This document shows positions 25,282 through 33,444 of a stretch of DNA of 64,000 nucleotides, one piece after another (within the stretch, counting starts at the first letter, position 1; every line of letters starts with the position of its first letter). The translations under genes were made by a program, and so were the position numbers. The notes under the pieces were generated by a model that was not told the DNA's origin, did not search any database, and saw only the letters and a list, made by a program, of their open reading frames with translations. Source of the stretch: JASHPR01 sp963808705 (GTDB lineage: Bacteria; Actinomycetota; Actinomycetes; Streptosporangiales; Streptosporangiaceae); contig CAWEHB010000016.1 in NCBI GenBank assembly GCA_963808705.1, positions 620,001-684,000 on the forward strand, read 5' to 3'.

Positions 25282-25297
25282 CCTGGGAACGCCCAGG
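25282..25297 (-). terminator. candidate hairpin after ctaB
   Basis: CCTGGG (25282-25287) and CCCAGG (25292-25297) form a perfect six-base stem with a four-base loop, 20 bases beyond the ctaB stop. There is no T-run, which is common for actinobacterial terminators. Confidence 0.35.
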
Positions 25298-25316
25298 CCC
25301 GGTGAAGGGCGCGGCC

Positions 25317-26273
25317 TCACCGGCCCCAGGGAAGCAGGGCAGTCACGGCGACGGTAGTGAAGAGCAGGGTGAGGTAGGCGATCGACAGGTGGAATAGGCG
25401 CAGCGGGGCGGGCGCGGCGCCCGCAGCGACGCGCCCGCGCAGCCGGTGCGCCTCGGTGAGGAACCAGGTCCCCAGAGCTGCTGAGCAGAAGCCGTACAGC
25501 CAGCCCGAATACGGGACAAGCGCGAGGGTTGCTGCAACCATCGCATAGGAGTAGATCAGTATCTTGCGGACTACCGTGGCCGCCGACGCCACCACGGGCA
25601 GCATCGGCACTCTGGCCGCCGCGTAGTCATCCTTGAACTTCATGGCGAGCGCCCAGAAATGCGGCGGGGTCCAGAAGAAGATGACGGCGAACAATATGAC
25701 AGCCGGCCAGCTCACCCTGCCCGTGACCGCCGCCCAGCCGACCAGCACGGGGAAGCACCCGGCGGCGCCGCCGATCACGATGTTGGAGGCTGTCCGGCGC
25801 TTCAGCCCGAGCGTGTACACGAAGACGTAGAACAGGATTGCCCCGTCGGCCAGCGCCGCCGCCAGCCAGTTGGCCAGCAGGCCCAGCAGCATCGTGGCGG
25901 CGGCGCCGAGCACGACGCCGAAGACCAGGGCCTCGCCCGGCTTGATGGCCGCCTTCGTCCCCGTCGCGACAAGCGGGCGGCGCGCGGTGCGCCGCATCAC
26001 CGCGTCGATGTCCCGGTCGATGTAGCAGTTCAGCGTGTTGGCGCTGCCCGCCGCCAGCGCCCCGCCGAGCAGGGTGACCGCGAGCAGCCCGGCCGGGGGC
26101 AGCCCCCGCTGCGCGAGCAGCATCGTGGGCACGGTCGTGACCAGCAGCAGCTCAATGATCCGCGGCTTGGTCAGCAGGAACAGCGACCGGGCGACGAGCC
26201 GGACGGGCCGCCGCCCGTCGGGGAGGGTGCGCACCTCCCCGTGTCCGGGCGGCGCGCTTGTCGCCTGTGTCAC
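25317..26273 (-). CDS. ctaB: protoheme IX farnesyltransferase (heme O synthase)
   Basis: This UbiA-family membrane prenyltransferase converts heme B to heme O for the terminal oxidase. It has 318 residues and about nine hydrophobic helices. The first Asp-rich motif is NTLNCYIDRDIDAVMRRTARRP, and the loop FKDDYAAARVPMLPVV is the conserved second motif. TKPRIIELLLVTTVPTM opens the core. It starts at a GTG overlapping the stop of the small oxidase gene (GTGA 26270-26273), which ties it to the oxidase operon. Confidence 0.95.
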   Translation of the reverse strand: MTQATSAPPGHGEVRTLPDGRRPVRLVARSLFLLTKPRIIELLLVTTVPTMLLAQRGLPPAGLLAVTLLGGALAAGSANTLNCYIDRDIDAVMRRTARRPLVATGTKAAIKPGEALVFGVVLGAAATMLLGLLANWLAAALADGAILFYVFVYTLGLKRRTASNIVIGGAAGCFPVLVGWAAVTGRVSWPAVILFAVIFFWTPPHFWALAMKFKDDYAAARVPMLPVVASAATVVRKILIYSYAMVAATLALVPYSGWLYGFCSAALGTWFLTEAHRLRGRVAAGAAPAPLRLFHLSIAYLTLLFTTVAVTALLPWGR

Positions 26274-26674
26274 GCGCCGTCCTCTGTGCCCTCTCCGGTC
26301 GCGGCGCCCTCGGGCCGCAAGCCGACGTCACCGCCGCGCGCGTCATCCGGCGCGCCCCGGCCGGGTGCAACCGCGGTCGGATCAGCAGGCGAGTCACCGG
26401 CCCCGCCGGCGCCGGCCGCGACCGTGCTTGCCTCGGCGGCAGGCGCATCCCCCGCCGAGGCCGGCCGGACTCGCTGCGGCGCGGCCAGCGTAGCTTCTCC
26501 GGCGTGCGCGGTGGCCAGGCCGTGGTGGGCAGGGACCCTCCTGTGCGGCCTGCTGAAGAGCAGGTACAAGATCGTGGCGACGACGACGAAGAGCCCGACG
26601 GGGAAGTAGAACGTCAATAGGGATCCGCCCGCGTTCCAGTCAGAACCCGTCGCTGCGGCAATCACTGCAGGCAC
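26270..26674 (-). CDS. small membrane subunit of the cytochrome oxidase locus (CtaF/subunit IV-like)
   Basis: From a GTG at 26674, with AGGAGG five bases upstream, the protein has 134 residues. One hydrophobic helix (LLTFYFPVGLFVVVATILYLLFS) is followed by RPHRRVPAHHG and a disordered Ala/Gly/Pro/Asp tail of about 80 residues. The position between ctaE and ctaB suggests a short oxidase subunit, such as subunit IV, although canonical CtaF has four helices. The acidic, Ala-rich tail is unusual. The frame opens far upstream through non-coding sequence, so the longer reading is rejected. Confidence 0.6.
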   Translation of the reverse strand: MPAVIAAATGSDWNAGGSLLTFYFPVGLFVVVATILYLLFSRPHRRVPAHHGLATAHAGEATLAAPQRVRPASAGDAPAAEASTVAAGAGGAGDSPADPTAVAPGRGAPDDARGGDVGLRPEGAATGEGTEDGA

Positions 26675-26763
26675 CCCAGCCTCCTCCCTGCGAATCGGCT
26701 CGCTGATCGAGACCCGGCTAGCGTCCGGCTGGCCTCGCCGTCCGGACGCGCCCTTCCTGCCGG

Positions 26764-27432
26764 TCAGGCCACCAGGTAAAACAGCACCCAGAACAGGATC
26801 GCGACCACTGCCAGATAGTTCCACACCACCGTAAACGCGCTCAGCGAGGCCTGGAACCGCTGCACGGAGAACGCCTCGGCGTAGGTGGGCGGCTGCTCGA
26901 CGAACGAGATGGCCGGGATCCTGGCCGCCCGGGCGAGGAGGATCTCCAGCCAGACCATCGCGCCGAACACGACCACGAGGAAGACCGGCGTGGCTGCCAC
27001 GAAGACGCTGGCGAATCCCGCGCTGCCCGGGAAGAAGGGCAGGTTCAGCAGCTGCCAGACCTGAAGCCCGATCGCGCTCAGGCCGAGCGCCAGCGCCGCT
27101 GCGGCCCCGCCCTGCCAGGCGCTCTTGTGCCCGGCCTTGATCCGCTGGAGGGCCAGCGTCTGGACCGCGGCGCTGGCCACGATCAGGCCCATGATGACCG
27201 CGCCCGCCCACGGCTGCGGGTTCTTGAAGCCCGCAGGGTGCCACATGCCGTGCGAGTTCAGCGACCGTAGGTAGAAGTAGGCGAACACGAACGCGCCGAA
27301 GCCGAACGTCAGGGCGCCCAGGGCCAGCCGGGCGCCGGTCCACGACGCGTTCAGCTCGGTCTCGTGATAAAAGCCCGCCTCCTCGGCTTCCCAGGTCACG
27401 CCCGCTGGCTGGGGTGCGGCTGTCTCGGCCAT
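26764..27432 (-). CDS. ctaE: cytochrome c oxidase subunit III
   Basis: This non-catalytic membrane subunit of an aa3-type oxidase has 222 residues and about seven hydrophobic helices. WEAEEAGFYHETELNASWTG precedes helix 1. LKNPQPW-like FKNPQPWAGAVIMGLIVASA and IKAGHKSAWQ lie in the centre. The C-terminus has the typical SAFTVVWNYLAVVAILFWVL. It starts two bases beyond the stop of ctaD and so belongs to the same transcript. Confidence 0.88.
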   Translation of the reverse strand: MAETAAPQPAGVTWEAEEAGFYHETELNASWTGARLALGALTFGFGAFVFAYFYLRSLNSHGMWHPAGFKNPQPWAGAVIMGLIVASAAVQTLALQRIKAGHKSAWQGGAAAALALGLSAIGLQVWQLLNLPFFPGSAGFASVFVAATPVFLVVVFGAMVWLEILLARAARIPAISFVEQPPTYAEAFSVQRFQASLSAFTVVWNYLAVVAILFWVLFYLVA

Positions 27433-27434
27433 GG

Positions 27435-29408
27435 CTACGCCTCCGCTTCTGCGGCCGGGGCGGGCGCGTATGCGGCGCTGAGCACGCCGGCGGGCGGGTT
27501 CAGGTCGGCGACCGGCGGCGCGTCCTTGAAGCCGTACAGATACGGCGCCGACAGCACCACCGGGACCCGGGCGAAGTTACCCGGCGGCGGCGGCGATGGT
27601 ATCTGCCATTCCAGCCCGCGGGACCGCCACGGGTTGCCCTCCTCCCGCACCCGCCAGAACACCGTGGACCAGACGAAGTTGATCACGAAGATCAGGATCG
27701 ACCCGCCGAGCAGGAACGCGGAGATCGACACCCAGTCGTTGGCGGTCTCCAGGTTCCGCGCGTACTCGAACACCCGCCGCGGCTGGCCGGCCATGCCGAT
27801 CGCGAACAGCGGCAGGAACGTCGAGTTGAAGAAGATGAACATGGTCCAGAACTGGATCTTCCCCAGCGTCGGGTTGAGCCTGATCCCCGTCATCTTCGGC
27901 AGCCAGTAGTACAGGCCGGCCATGAAGGCGAAGATCAGCCCGCCCATGATCGTGTAGTGGAAGTGCGCCATCACGAAGAACGACCCGTGCTCGGTGGTGT
28001 CGGCGGGCACGTCGGACAGGAACACCCCGGAGATCCCGCCGATCAGGAAGTTAGACAGCATCCCGAGCGCGAACAGCATCGGCACCGTGAACTTGAACTT
28101 GGCCTTCCAGAACGTGCCCAGCGCCACCAGGTAGATGAACCCGGTCGGGATCGAGATCAGCTCGGTGGTGAGCATGAACACCGGGCGCATGTCCGGGTTG
28201 ATCCCGGAGACGAACAGGTGGTGCTGCCAGACGAAGAAACTCAGCAGCGTCACCCCGATCATCCCCGCGGCCGCGATCTTGTAGCCGAACAGCGGCTTGC
28301 GGCAGAACACCGGCAGGATCTCCAGGACGATCCCGAACCCCGGCAGGGCCAGGATGTACACCTCGGGGTGGCCGAAGAACCAGAACAGGTTCTGGTACAG
28401 GTAGCTGCTGCCGCCCAGGTCCGGGACGAAGAGCGCGGTCTGCGCGGTCCGGTCGGTGATCAGCATGTACATGCCGCCGACCAGCACCGGCGCGGCCAGC
28501 ACCATCAGGAACGAGGTCGCCACCATCGACCAGACGAAGATCGGCAGCCTGCTCCAGCGCATGCCCGGAGCGCGGCAGCAGATGACCGTGGCGATGATGT
28601 TGAACCCGGCCAGGATGATCGAGATCCCCATCAGCCCGAAGGCGAACGCATAGGAGTCGGCGCCCTCGGTGGCCTGGATGGACAGCGGCGCGTACCCGGT
28701 CCAGCCGAACGGGAACCCGCCCATCAGCAGTCCCGACAGCAGGATGATGAACGCGACCGGGGTGAGCCAGAACGACAGCGCCTCGATCCGGGGAAACGCC
28801 ACCCGCTTGGAACCGATCATGATCGGCACCAGGTAGTTCCCGAACGGCCCGAGGATTACCGAGCTCATCAGCATCATCATCATCGTGCCGTGCTCGCCGA
28901 CGAGCTCGATGTAGGTATCGGCGTTGAACAGGTGATACGTCGGCGACAGCAGTTCGGCGCGGATCGCCATCGCGAACAGGCCGGCCGTGCAGAAGTAGAT
29001 GATCATGCCGACCAGGTACTGCATCCCGACCACCTTGTGGTCCAGTGAGTACCTGAAGTACCTGGCCAAACCCGGTGGCGCTGCCTCCGCCTGCTCCTGG
29101 CGGAGCACCTCGCGCCCGGTCATCCGCACCAGCAGGTCATTGAACGCACCCAGCCCGGCGAGCCAGCCCACCGTCGCCAGTGCGTAGCCGAGGACGATGG
29201 CCAGGTCGTTCAGGTCGCCCTCGTGCACCTGCTGGTAGCCGGAGGCGATGAAATTGCCGAGCCAGTGGCCGATCAGGTAGCCGGCCACCGCTCCGATGAT
29301 CGCCGTGTGGATAGCGGGGCGCAGCCACCACGGCCGGGCGGACCGCGGGCCCTCTGGCCCGGGCCCGCCGGGCTCGTGGGCCCTTTCCGGCTGTATCTCG
29401 ATGGCCAT
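27435..29408 (-). CDS. ctaD: cytochrome c oxidase subunit I, with N-terminal extension
   Basis: This is the heme-copper catalytic subunit, 657 residues, longer than the usual 550-580. The core starts near residue 110 (YFRYSLDHKVVGMQYLVG). The low-spin heme His is in ELVGEHGTMM; CuB His and the cross-linked Tyr are in FFGHPEVYI; two CuB His in WQHHLFVSG; heme a3 and heme a His in MAHFHYTIMGG. The extra N-terminus (residues 25-105) contains two hydrophobic stretches (AIHTAIIGAVAGYLIGHWLG and LAIVLGYALATVGWLAGLGA), as if a small two-helix subunit were fused to subunit I. It lies 57 bases downstream of ctaC. Confidence 0.95.
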   Translation of the reverse strand: MAIEIQPERAHEPGGPGPEGPRSARPWWLRPAIHTAIIGAVAGYLIGHWLGNFIASGYQQVHEGDLNDLAIVLGYALATVGWLAGLGAFNDLLVRMTGREVLRQEQAEAAPPGLARYFRYSLDHKVVGMQYLVGMIIYFCTAGLFAMAIRAELLSPTYHLFNADTYIELVGEHGTMMMMLMSSVILGPFGNYLVPIMIGSKRVAFPRIEALSFWLTPVAFIILLSGLLMGGFPFGWTGYAPLSIQATEGADSYAFAFGLMGISIILAGFNIIATVICCRAPGMRWSRLPIFVWSMVATSFLMVLAAPVLVGGMYMLITDRTAQTALFVPDLGGSSYLYQNLFWFFGHPEVYILALPGFGIVLEILPVFCRKPLFGYKIAAAGMIGVTLLSFFVWQHHLFVSGINPDMRPVFMLTTELISIPTGFIYLVALGTFWKAKFKFTVPMLFALGMLSNFLIGGISGVFLSDVPADTTEHGSFFVMAHFHYTIMGGLIFAFMAGLYYWLPKMTGIRLNPTLGKIQFWTMFIFFNSTFLPLFAIGMAGQPRRVFEYARNLETANDWVSISAFLLGGSILIFVINFVWSTVFWRVREEGNPWRSRGLEWQIPSPPPPGNFARVPVVLSAPYLYGFKDAPPVADLNPPAGVLSAAYAPAPAAEAEA

Positions 29409-29465
29409 CCGTCACCTCTTCACTGGACGAACCTGCGTGCGCCAGCCCTCCATCGACGGGCCGGG

Positions 29466-30410
29466 TCAGGGCTCGTTGGGGTAGTACTGGTTGCCGTAGA
29501 AGCCTCCGCCCGCGCCGGGGAGGGCGGCCTCGTAGTAGAACTTGGCCAGCCCGCTGATCTCGTTCGGGTAGTAAACCGTCGCGTACGCCGGGAGGGTCCT
29601 GGTGATCTTCGCCATCTTGATCCTGGTCGCCTGGGCCCACGACCGGAACGCGGCGACAGACACCACGTCGCCGTAGTCGAACATCGCGCCGTGCCACAGG
29701 CCGCACAGCTCCGCGCAGCGCACGGTGACCTCGCCGGTGTGCTCGGTCGTGGTGTAGGCGACGTTGTTGACCTGCGGGTTGGCGTCGGCCTTCACGCCGA
29801 GCTGATAGGCCCAGAAGCTGTGGATCACGTCCAGCGACGTGACGTTGAACTGGATGTTCTGGCCGACGGGCAGCACCAGGGCGGTCGTCTCGAACCCGCC
29901 GTACTGCGGATAGCGGTAGGTGAACAGCCACTGCTGGGCGATCACCTGAACCACCAGCGGCTTCCCGCCCGGCTTCCAGATCGGTGAGGGTCCCTCGCCC
30001 GCGCCAGCGCCGTTCGCCGAGTACAGCTCAACGGTGCCGAACACGAACAGCGCCAGCACGATAACCGTGGAGATCGCGATCCAGGAGAACTGAACCCGGG
30101 CGTTCCCCTCGATCGGAGGGCCATCCCCCTCGTCGCCGTCCCGGGTCCGCCAGGTGATCATGGAATACCCCGAGTAGACGAGCACGAACAGCAGGACCGG
30201 GGCGGCCATGACCGACATCACCTTGATGTCGAACTGCTGATTGGCTGCTGAGCTGGACATGTCGCCTGGCGGCAGGTGCGGGCCCCACACGAACCAGATG
30301 ACCAGGTCGGCAGCCAGGGCCAGCGGCAGCCAGATCAGGAAGATCCCCAGCCCGTGGTTTTGCTCTGCGGGGCCCGCTGCGGGCCCGGCGGCCTCCGACG
30401 CGGCGGCCAT
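29466..30410 (-). CDS. ctaC: cytochrome c oxidase subunit II (CuA)
   Basis: This has 314 residues with two membrane helices (GIFLIWLPLALAADLVIWFV and AISTVIVLALFVFGTVELYS) and a third hydrophobic stretch near 75-95, then the periplasm-type cupredoxin domain. CuA ligands are intact: His in DVIHSFWAY and CAELCGLWHGAM. No heme-c motif is present. The ATG at 30410 overlaps by one base the stop of the upstream cupredoxin gene. No lipobox is seen at the N-terminus. The subunit accepts electrons from cytochrome c and passes them to CtaD. Confidence 0.93.
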   Translation of the reverse strand: MAAASEAAGPAAGPAEQNHGLGIFLIWLPLALAADLVIWFVWGPHLPPGDMSSSAANQQFDIKVMSVMAAPVLLFVLVYSGYSMITWRTRDGDEGDGPPIEGNARVQFSWIAISTVIVLALFVFGTVELYSANGAGAGEGPSPIWKPGGKPLVVQVIAQQWLFTYRYPQYGGFETTALVLPVGQNIQFNVTSLDVIHSFWAYQLGVKADANPQVNNVAYTTTEHTGEVTVRCAELCGLWHGAMFDYGDVVSVAAFRSWAQATRIKMAKITRTLPAYATVYYPNEISGLAKFYYEAALPGAGGGFYGNQYYPNEP

Positions 30411-31111
30411 CAGGACACCACGTCCAGGTAGCCGGTCATGAAGCCGATCGTCGACATGGCGTGCCCGTTGCCGTCCACGCTGGCCAGGCCGCACGGTATG
30501 AAGCACTGCCAGCGGTACTCACCCGGCCCGGGGGTGATAAAGCTGAACGTGGTCGTCGTGTGGGTAAACGACATGGCGCACGGCCCGAGGGTGCACTGGT
30601 TCTTCGCCGCGTACAGGACGCCCTCGAACGGGACGTTGATGCCAAGCTCCGGGACGCTGAACGTATGCGCGACGCCGCACGTGGTGTCCGAGTTCACCAC
30701 CGAGATCCCCTTCCCGTTCACGCCGGCTGCTTCCCCGCTGACAGACATGACACCGCCGACCGTTCCGGCGACCCGCCCGTTGAACTGGTTGCGCAGCGGG
30801 TCGCAGGTGTCGAACTCGTAGTTCGTCACGTTGATCCGCGTGTCGGCGGGCAGTTGCCAGATCGTCGAGTGGATCCACTGGCCGGTCTGCGGACTCTTCA
30901 CGAAATAGGAGACCCAGTCCGGGTGATTGGACACGTCGTTGACCGGATCGGTCATGATCGTCATATTCACCGGCTGGCCCGCCACATGGTCGGTGGTGAA
31001 GCTCACCGTGGGCGGCTCAGCCAAGAGGATATGAACGACGACGAAGATGATTCCGCCGGCTACCGCGAGGAACGCGACGAGCAGGGTCACCGCACGCGCG
31101 AGCACAGACAC
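30410..31111 (-). CDS. membrane-anchored cupredoxin with CuA-like ligand set
   Basis: From a GTG at 31111 the protein has 233 residues. A hydrophobic anchor (VTLLVAFLAVAGGIIFVVVHILL) is followed by an extracytoplasmic domain. The C-terminal half resembles a cupredoxin: AHTFSVPELGINVPFEG carries a possible His ligand, and QCFIPCGLASVDGNGHAM has Cys-x3-Cys followed after ten residues by His-Ala-Met. CuA sites use CxxxCxxxHxxM, so a longer loop separates the second Cys from the His here. A second pair, DTCDP and DTTCGV, lies upstream. Being first in the oxidase operon, it may deliver electrons or copper to CtaC. The true start could also lie upstream (31270). Confidence 0.7.
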   Translation of the reverse strand: MSVLARAVTLLVAFLAVAGGIIFVVVHILLAEPPTVSFTTDHVAGQPVNMTIMTDPVNDVSNHPDWVSYFVKSPQTGQWIHSTIWQLPADTRINVTNYEFDTCDPLRNQFNGRVAGTVGGVMSVSGEAAGVNGKGISVVNSDTTCGVAHTFSVPELGINVPFEGVLYAAKNQCTLGPCAMSFTHTTTTFSFITPGPGEYRWQCFIPCGLASVDGNGHAMSTIGFMTGYLDVVS

Positions 31112-31321
31112 CAGCCACCACCTCGCTTCTCCGCCGCATGCGGGACACGCGGCTGCGGTCGTCGCTGTGCCGGCGCCCGGGAAAGCCGCGCGGCCGGTCG
31201 CGGCCTTCCAGCGCCAACGTTTCCGGCGGTTCCCGGAACGGGCACTCGTCCCGGGCGGCTCAGGCGCCACAGTGAAGATCAGGGCCAGTTAACGGCGGGC
31301 AAGGTAAAGGATTGTTAAATC

Positions 31322-31335
31322 TGACAATACTGTCA
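31322..31335. promoter_or_regulatory. palindrome in the divergent promoter region of the oxidase operon and the two-component system
   Basis: TGACAATACTGTCA is a perfect 5-bp inverted repeat with a 4-bp centre. It lies in a distinctly AT-richer stretch (31288-31345) of otherwise GC-rich DNA, between the minus-strand oxidase operon and the plus-strand response regulator. It is a plausible operator for that regulator, or a core promoter segment. Confidence 0.4.
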
Positions 31336-31447
31336 TATAACGAATCGGTCTCGGCACTTGGCGCGCGGCTGCTGCGGACGCAAGGTGAAGCATGCAGCGG
31401 ACTCGAGCCACGCGGCCGCGGTGCGCTCGCCGCAATGCGCACCGTGA

Positions 31448-32188
31448 ATGCTGCCTGATGCCAGCGGCGCGGTCCTGACGGAACCCTCGGTGGCCGATCC
31501 GCATGCCCCGCACTCGGCTGCCCCGCGCGGCCGCGTGCTGGTCGTCGACGACGAGAAGCGGATCCGCGAGGTCCTGGTCCGGATATTGCGCGACAGTGGC
31601 ATCGAGGCGGACGCTGCCGCCGACGGCACCGGCGCCGTTGCCATGACCGCGTCCGGGTCTTACGATCTGGTGATCCTCGACCTGCTCATGCCGGGCCGGG
31701 ACGGGTTCAGCGCGCTGAGGGACATCATGCGGCGCAGGCCCGATCAGGCCGTCCTCGTGCTGTCCTGCCTGAGTGATCCGGAGTCGAAGATGGCCAGTCT
31801 TGGTCTCGGAGCTGACGACTACGTGCCCAAGCCGTTCCACGTCGGCGAGCTGCTGGCGCGGGTACAGGCCCGGCTGCGAGCCGCTGCGCGCCCCGGCCCG
31901 CCGGTCCTCGCGTGCGGACGGCTGACGCTGGACGTGCTGCGCCGGCAGGCCGACGCCGGAGGCGGCCCGGTGCCGCTGGCCAGCCGCGAGTTCCAGCTCC
32001 TGTGGGAACTCATGCGCCGGCCCGGCGCGGTCGTGTCCAAGGGCGACCTGCTCGCCCGCGTCTGGGGCTGCCCGCCAGACTCCGCATCCAACGTGGTCGA
32101 CGTCTATGTCCGGCGGCTGCGCTCCCGGCTCGGGACCGATGCGATCACGACGGTACGCGGTGAGGGGTATCGTGTCGATCCTGGCTGA
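31448..32188 (+). CDS. OmpR-family response regulator
   Basis: This is a DNA-binding two-component regulator of 246 residues. The receiver has the acidic pair D34-D35, the phosphorylation site D78 in VILDLLMPGRDG, and Lys128 in YVPKPF. A winged-helix Trans_reg_C domain follows (LASREFQLLWELMRRPGAVV, then NVVDVYVRRLRSRLG and VRGEGYRVDPG). The histidine kinase gene overlaps it by 17 bases. As it is divergent from the oxidase operon, it is a candidate controller of that operon. The start is uncertain; a GTG at the level of residue 15 is an alternative. Confidence 0.88.
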   Translation: MLPDASGAVLTEPSVADPHAPHSAAPRGRVLVVDDEKRIREVLVRILRDSGIEADAAADGTGAVAMTASGSYDLVILDLLMPGRDGFSALRDIMRRRPDQAVLVLSCLSDPESKMASLGLGADDYVPKPFHVGELLARVQARLRAAARPGPPVLACGRLTLDVLRRQADAGGGPVPLASREFQLLWELMRRPGAVVSKGDLLARVWGCPPDSASNVVDVYVRRLRSRLGTDAITTVRGEGYRVDPG

Positions 32189-33308
32189 CCATGACTCGCT
32201 GTCGGCCCGGCTGTGGGCGTCGCGCTGGCCCGAGGTGGCGTGGGCCGTCTTCGCGGTCGGCAACCTGGCCTGGATGGTCATGGTGCCAACCTGGTCCATG
32301 CTGCCTTATCACTTCACCTGGATCAGCCTGCTGCTGCTCTATGGCCTGGGCTACCGGACCGCCACTCGCGCGCTGACCTGGTGGCTGCTCGTGCCGGTGA
32401 TGGCCGGAGCCGCGCTGCTCTTCGTGGATGCCCGGATACGGGCGCTGGCGCCCTACGACGAGCTGATCGAGCTGCCTGTGATGGTGGTATTGCTGTTCGC
32501 GGTGACCCGGCACACCAACCGCCGCAACGCGGCCATGGGCGCGCTCGATGAGGTGTCGCGGCGCAACGCGGACCTCCTTGAACGGCAGCGCGCGTTCGTG
32601 CAGAACGCCTCGCACGAACTGCGCACTCCGATAACGGTCGCGCTGGCGCACGCCGAGCTGCTACCCAGGTCCGTCGCTGACGCTGCCGAGGCCGACGCCG
32701 CCTCCGATGCCGCGATCGTGGTCGATGAACTGGGGCGGCTGCGCAGGCTGGTAGACCGGCTGCTGCTGCTGGCCACGGCCGAGCGGCACGACCTGGCCCG
32801 GCCGGCGCCAACGCGGCTGGTCCCGCTCGTGGACGACGCACTAAGTCGATGGAAGCCAGTCCCGCGGCGGTGGCTGCCCGGCCGCCGCGACGACGCCACC
32901 GTGGTCGCCGACCCCGAGCGGCTGGTGGTAGCGCTTGACGCCGTGCTGGACAACGCCGTCAGGTTCACCGGCGACGGTGATTCGATCGAGCTGTCCGTGC
33001 ACCGCCACGGCCGCGAGGCGGCCGTGACTGTCGCCGATTCCGGGCCGGGCATCCCCGACGGCCAGCTTGACTCGGTGTTCGACCGGTTCGGCGGAGTCGG
33101 CCCGCAGCGGGGCAGCGCACACAACTTCGGCCTCGGATTGTCGATCGTGCGTGCGATCGTGGAGGCACACGGCGGCCGTGTCACCGCCGCGCGGGGCCCG
33201 GCCGGGGGCGCGGCCGTGACCATATGCCTGCCACTGCACGACCCCGCGGCCGACCCGGCCCCAGCCGATGAAGCCGGTTCGGCCAGCGCCGTACCGCATC
33301 CGGTCTAA
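32172..33308 (+). CDS. sensor histidine kinase
   Basis: This is the membrane partner of the response regulator, 378 residues from a GTG at 32172 preceded by GAGGGGTATC. About four hydrophobic helices lie in the first 110 residues with very short loops, so the sensor seems buried in the membrane. The dimerisation domain has H148 in NASHELRTPITVALAHAE. The ATPase has the N box LDNAVRFTGD, G1 VADSGPGIPDG and G2 FGLGLSIVRAIVEAHGG. Overlap with the regulator means coupled translation. A membrane-embedded sensor next to oxidase genes suggests redox or respiratory sensing; that is inference. Confidence 0.9.
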   Translation: MSILADHDSLSARLWASRWPEVAWAVFAVGNLAWMVMVPTWSMLPYHFTWISLLLLYGLGYRTATRALTWWLLVPVMAGAALLFVDARIRALAPYDELIELPVMVVLLFAVTRHTNRRNAAMGALDEVSRRNADLLERQRAFVQNASHELRTPITVALAHAELLPRSVADAAEADAASDAAIVVDELGRLRRLVDRLLLLATAERHDLARPAPTRLVPLVDDALSRWKPVPRRWLPGRRDDATVVADPERLVVALDAVLDNAVRFTGDGDSIELSVHRHGREAAVTVADSGPGIPDGQLDSVFDRFGGVGPQRGSAHNFGLGLSIVRAIVEAHGGRVTAARGPAGGAAVTICLPLHDPAADPAPADEAGSASAVPHPV

Positions 33309-33404
33309 CCCGGGCTGCCTGACTGGTTGGTCGAGAGGGCCGGGGTGATCCACGCAGTCTTTGGCAGTGGCACGATCGCACCGGCCCGGCGGGACCGGCC
33401 CGGC

Positions 33405-33428
33405 GGCCCGCGCCGGTGGGCGCGGGCC
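33405..33428. terminator. bidirectional terminator hairpin
   Basis: GGCCCGCGCC (33405-33414) and GGCGCGGGCC (33419-33428) form a perfect 10-bp stem with loop GGTG. It lies between the convergent histidine kinase (ends 33308) and CU044_5270 gene (ends 33445), so it can serve both. Confidence 0.6.
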
Positions 33429-33444
33429 GCGGGCCTGGCGAGGA

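Noticed and set aside
26270..27343. A 357-codon minus frame through ctaE into the small oxidase gene
   Set aside because: The part over ctaE is Arg/Gly-rich shadow. The real gene starts at the GTG at 26674 with AGGAGG.
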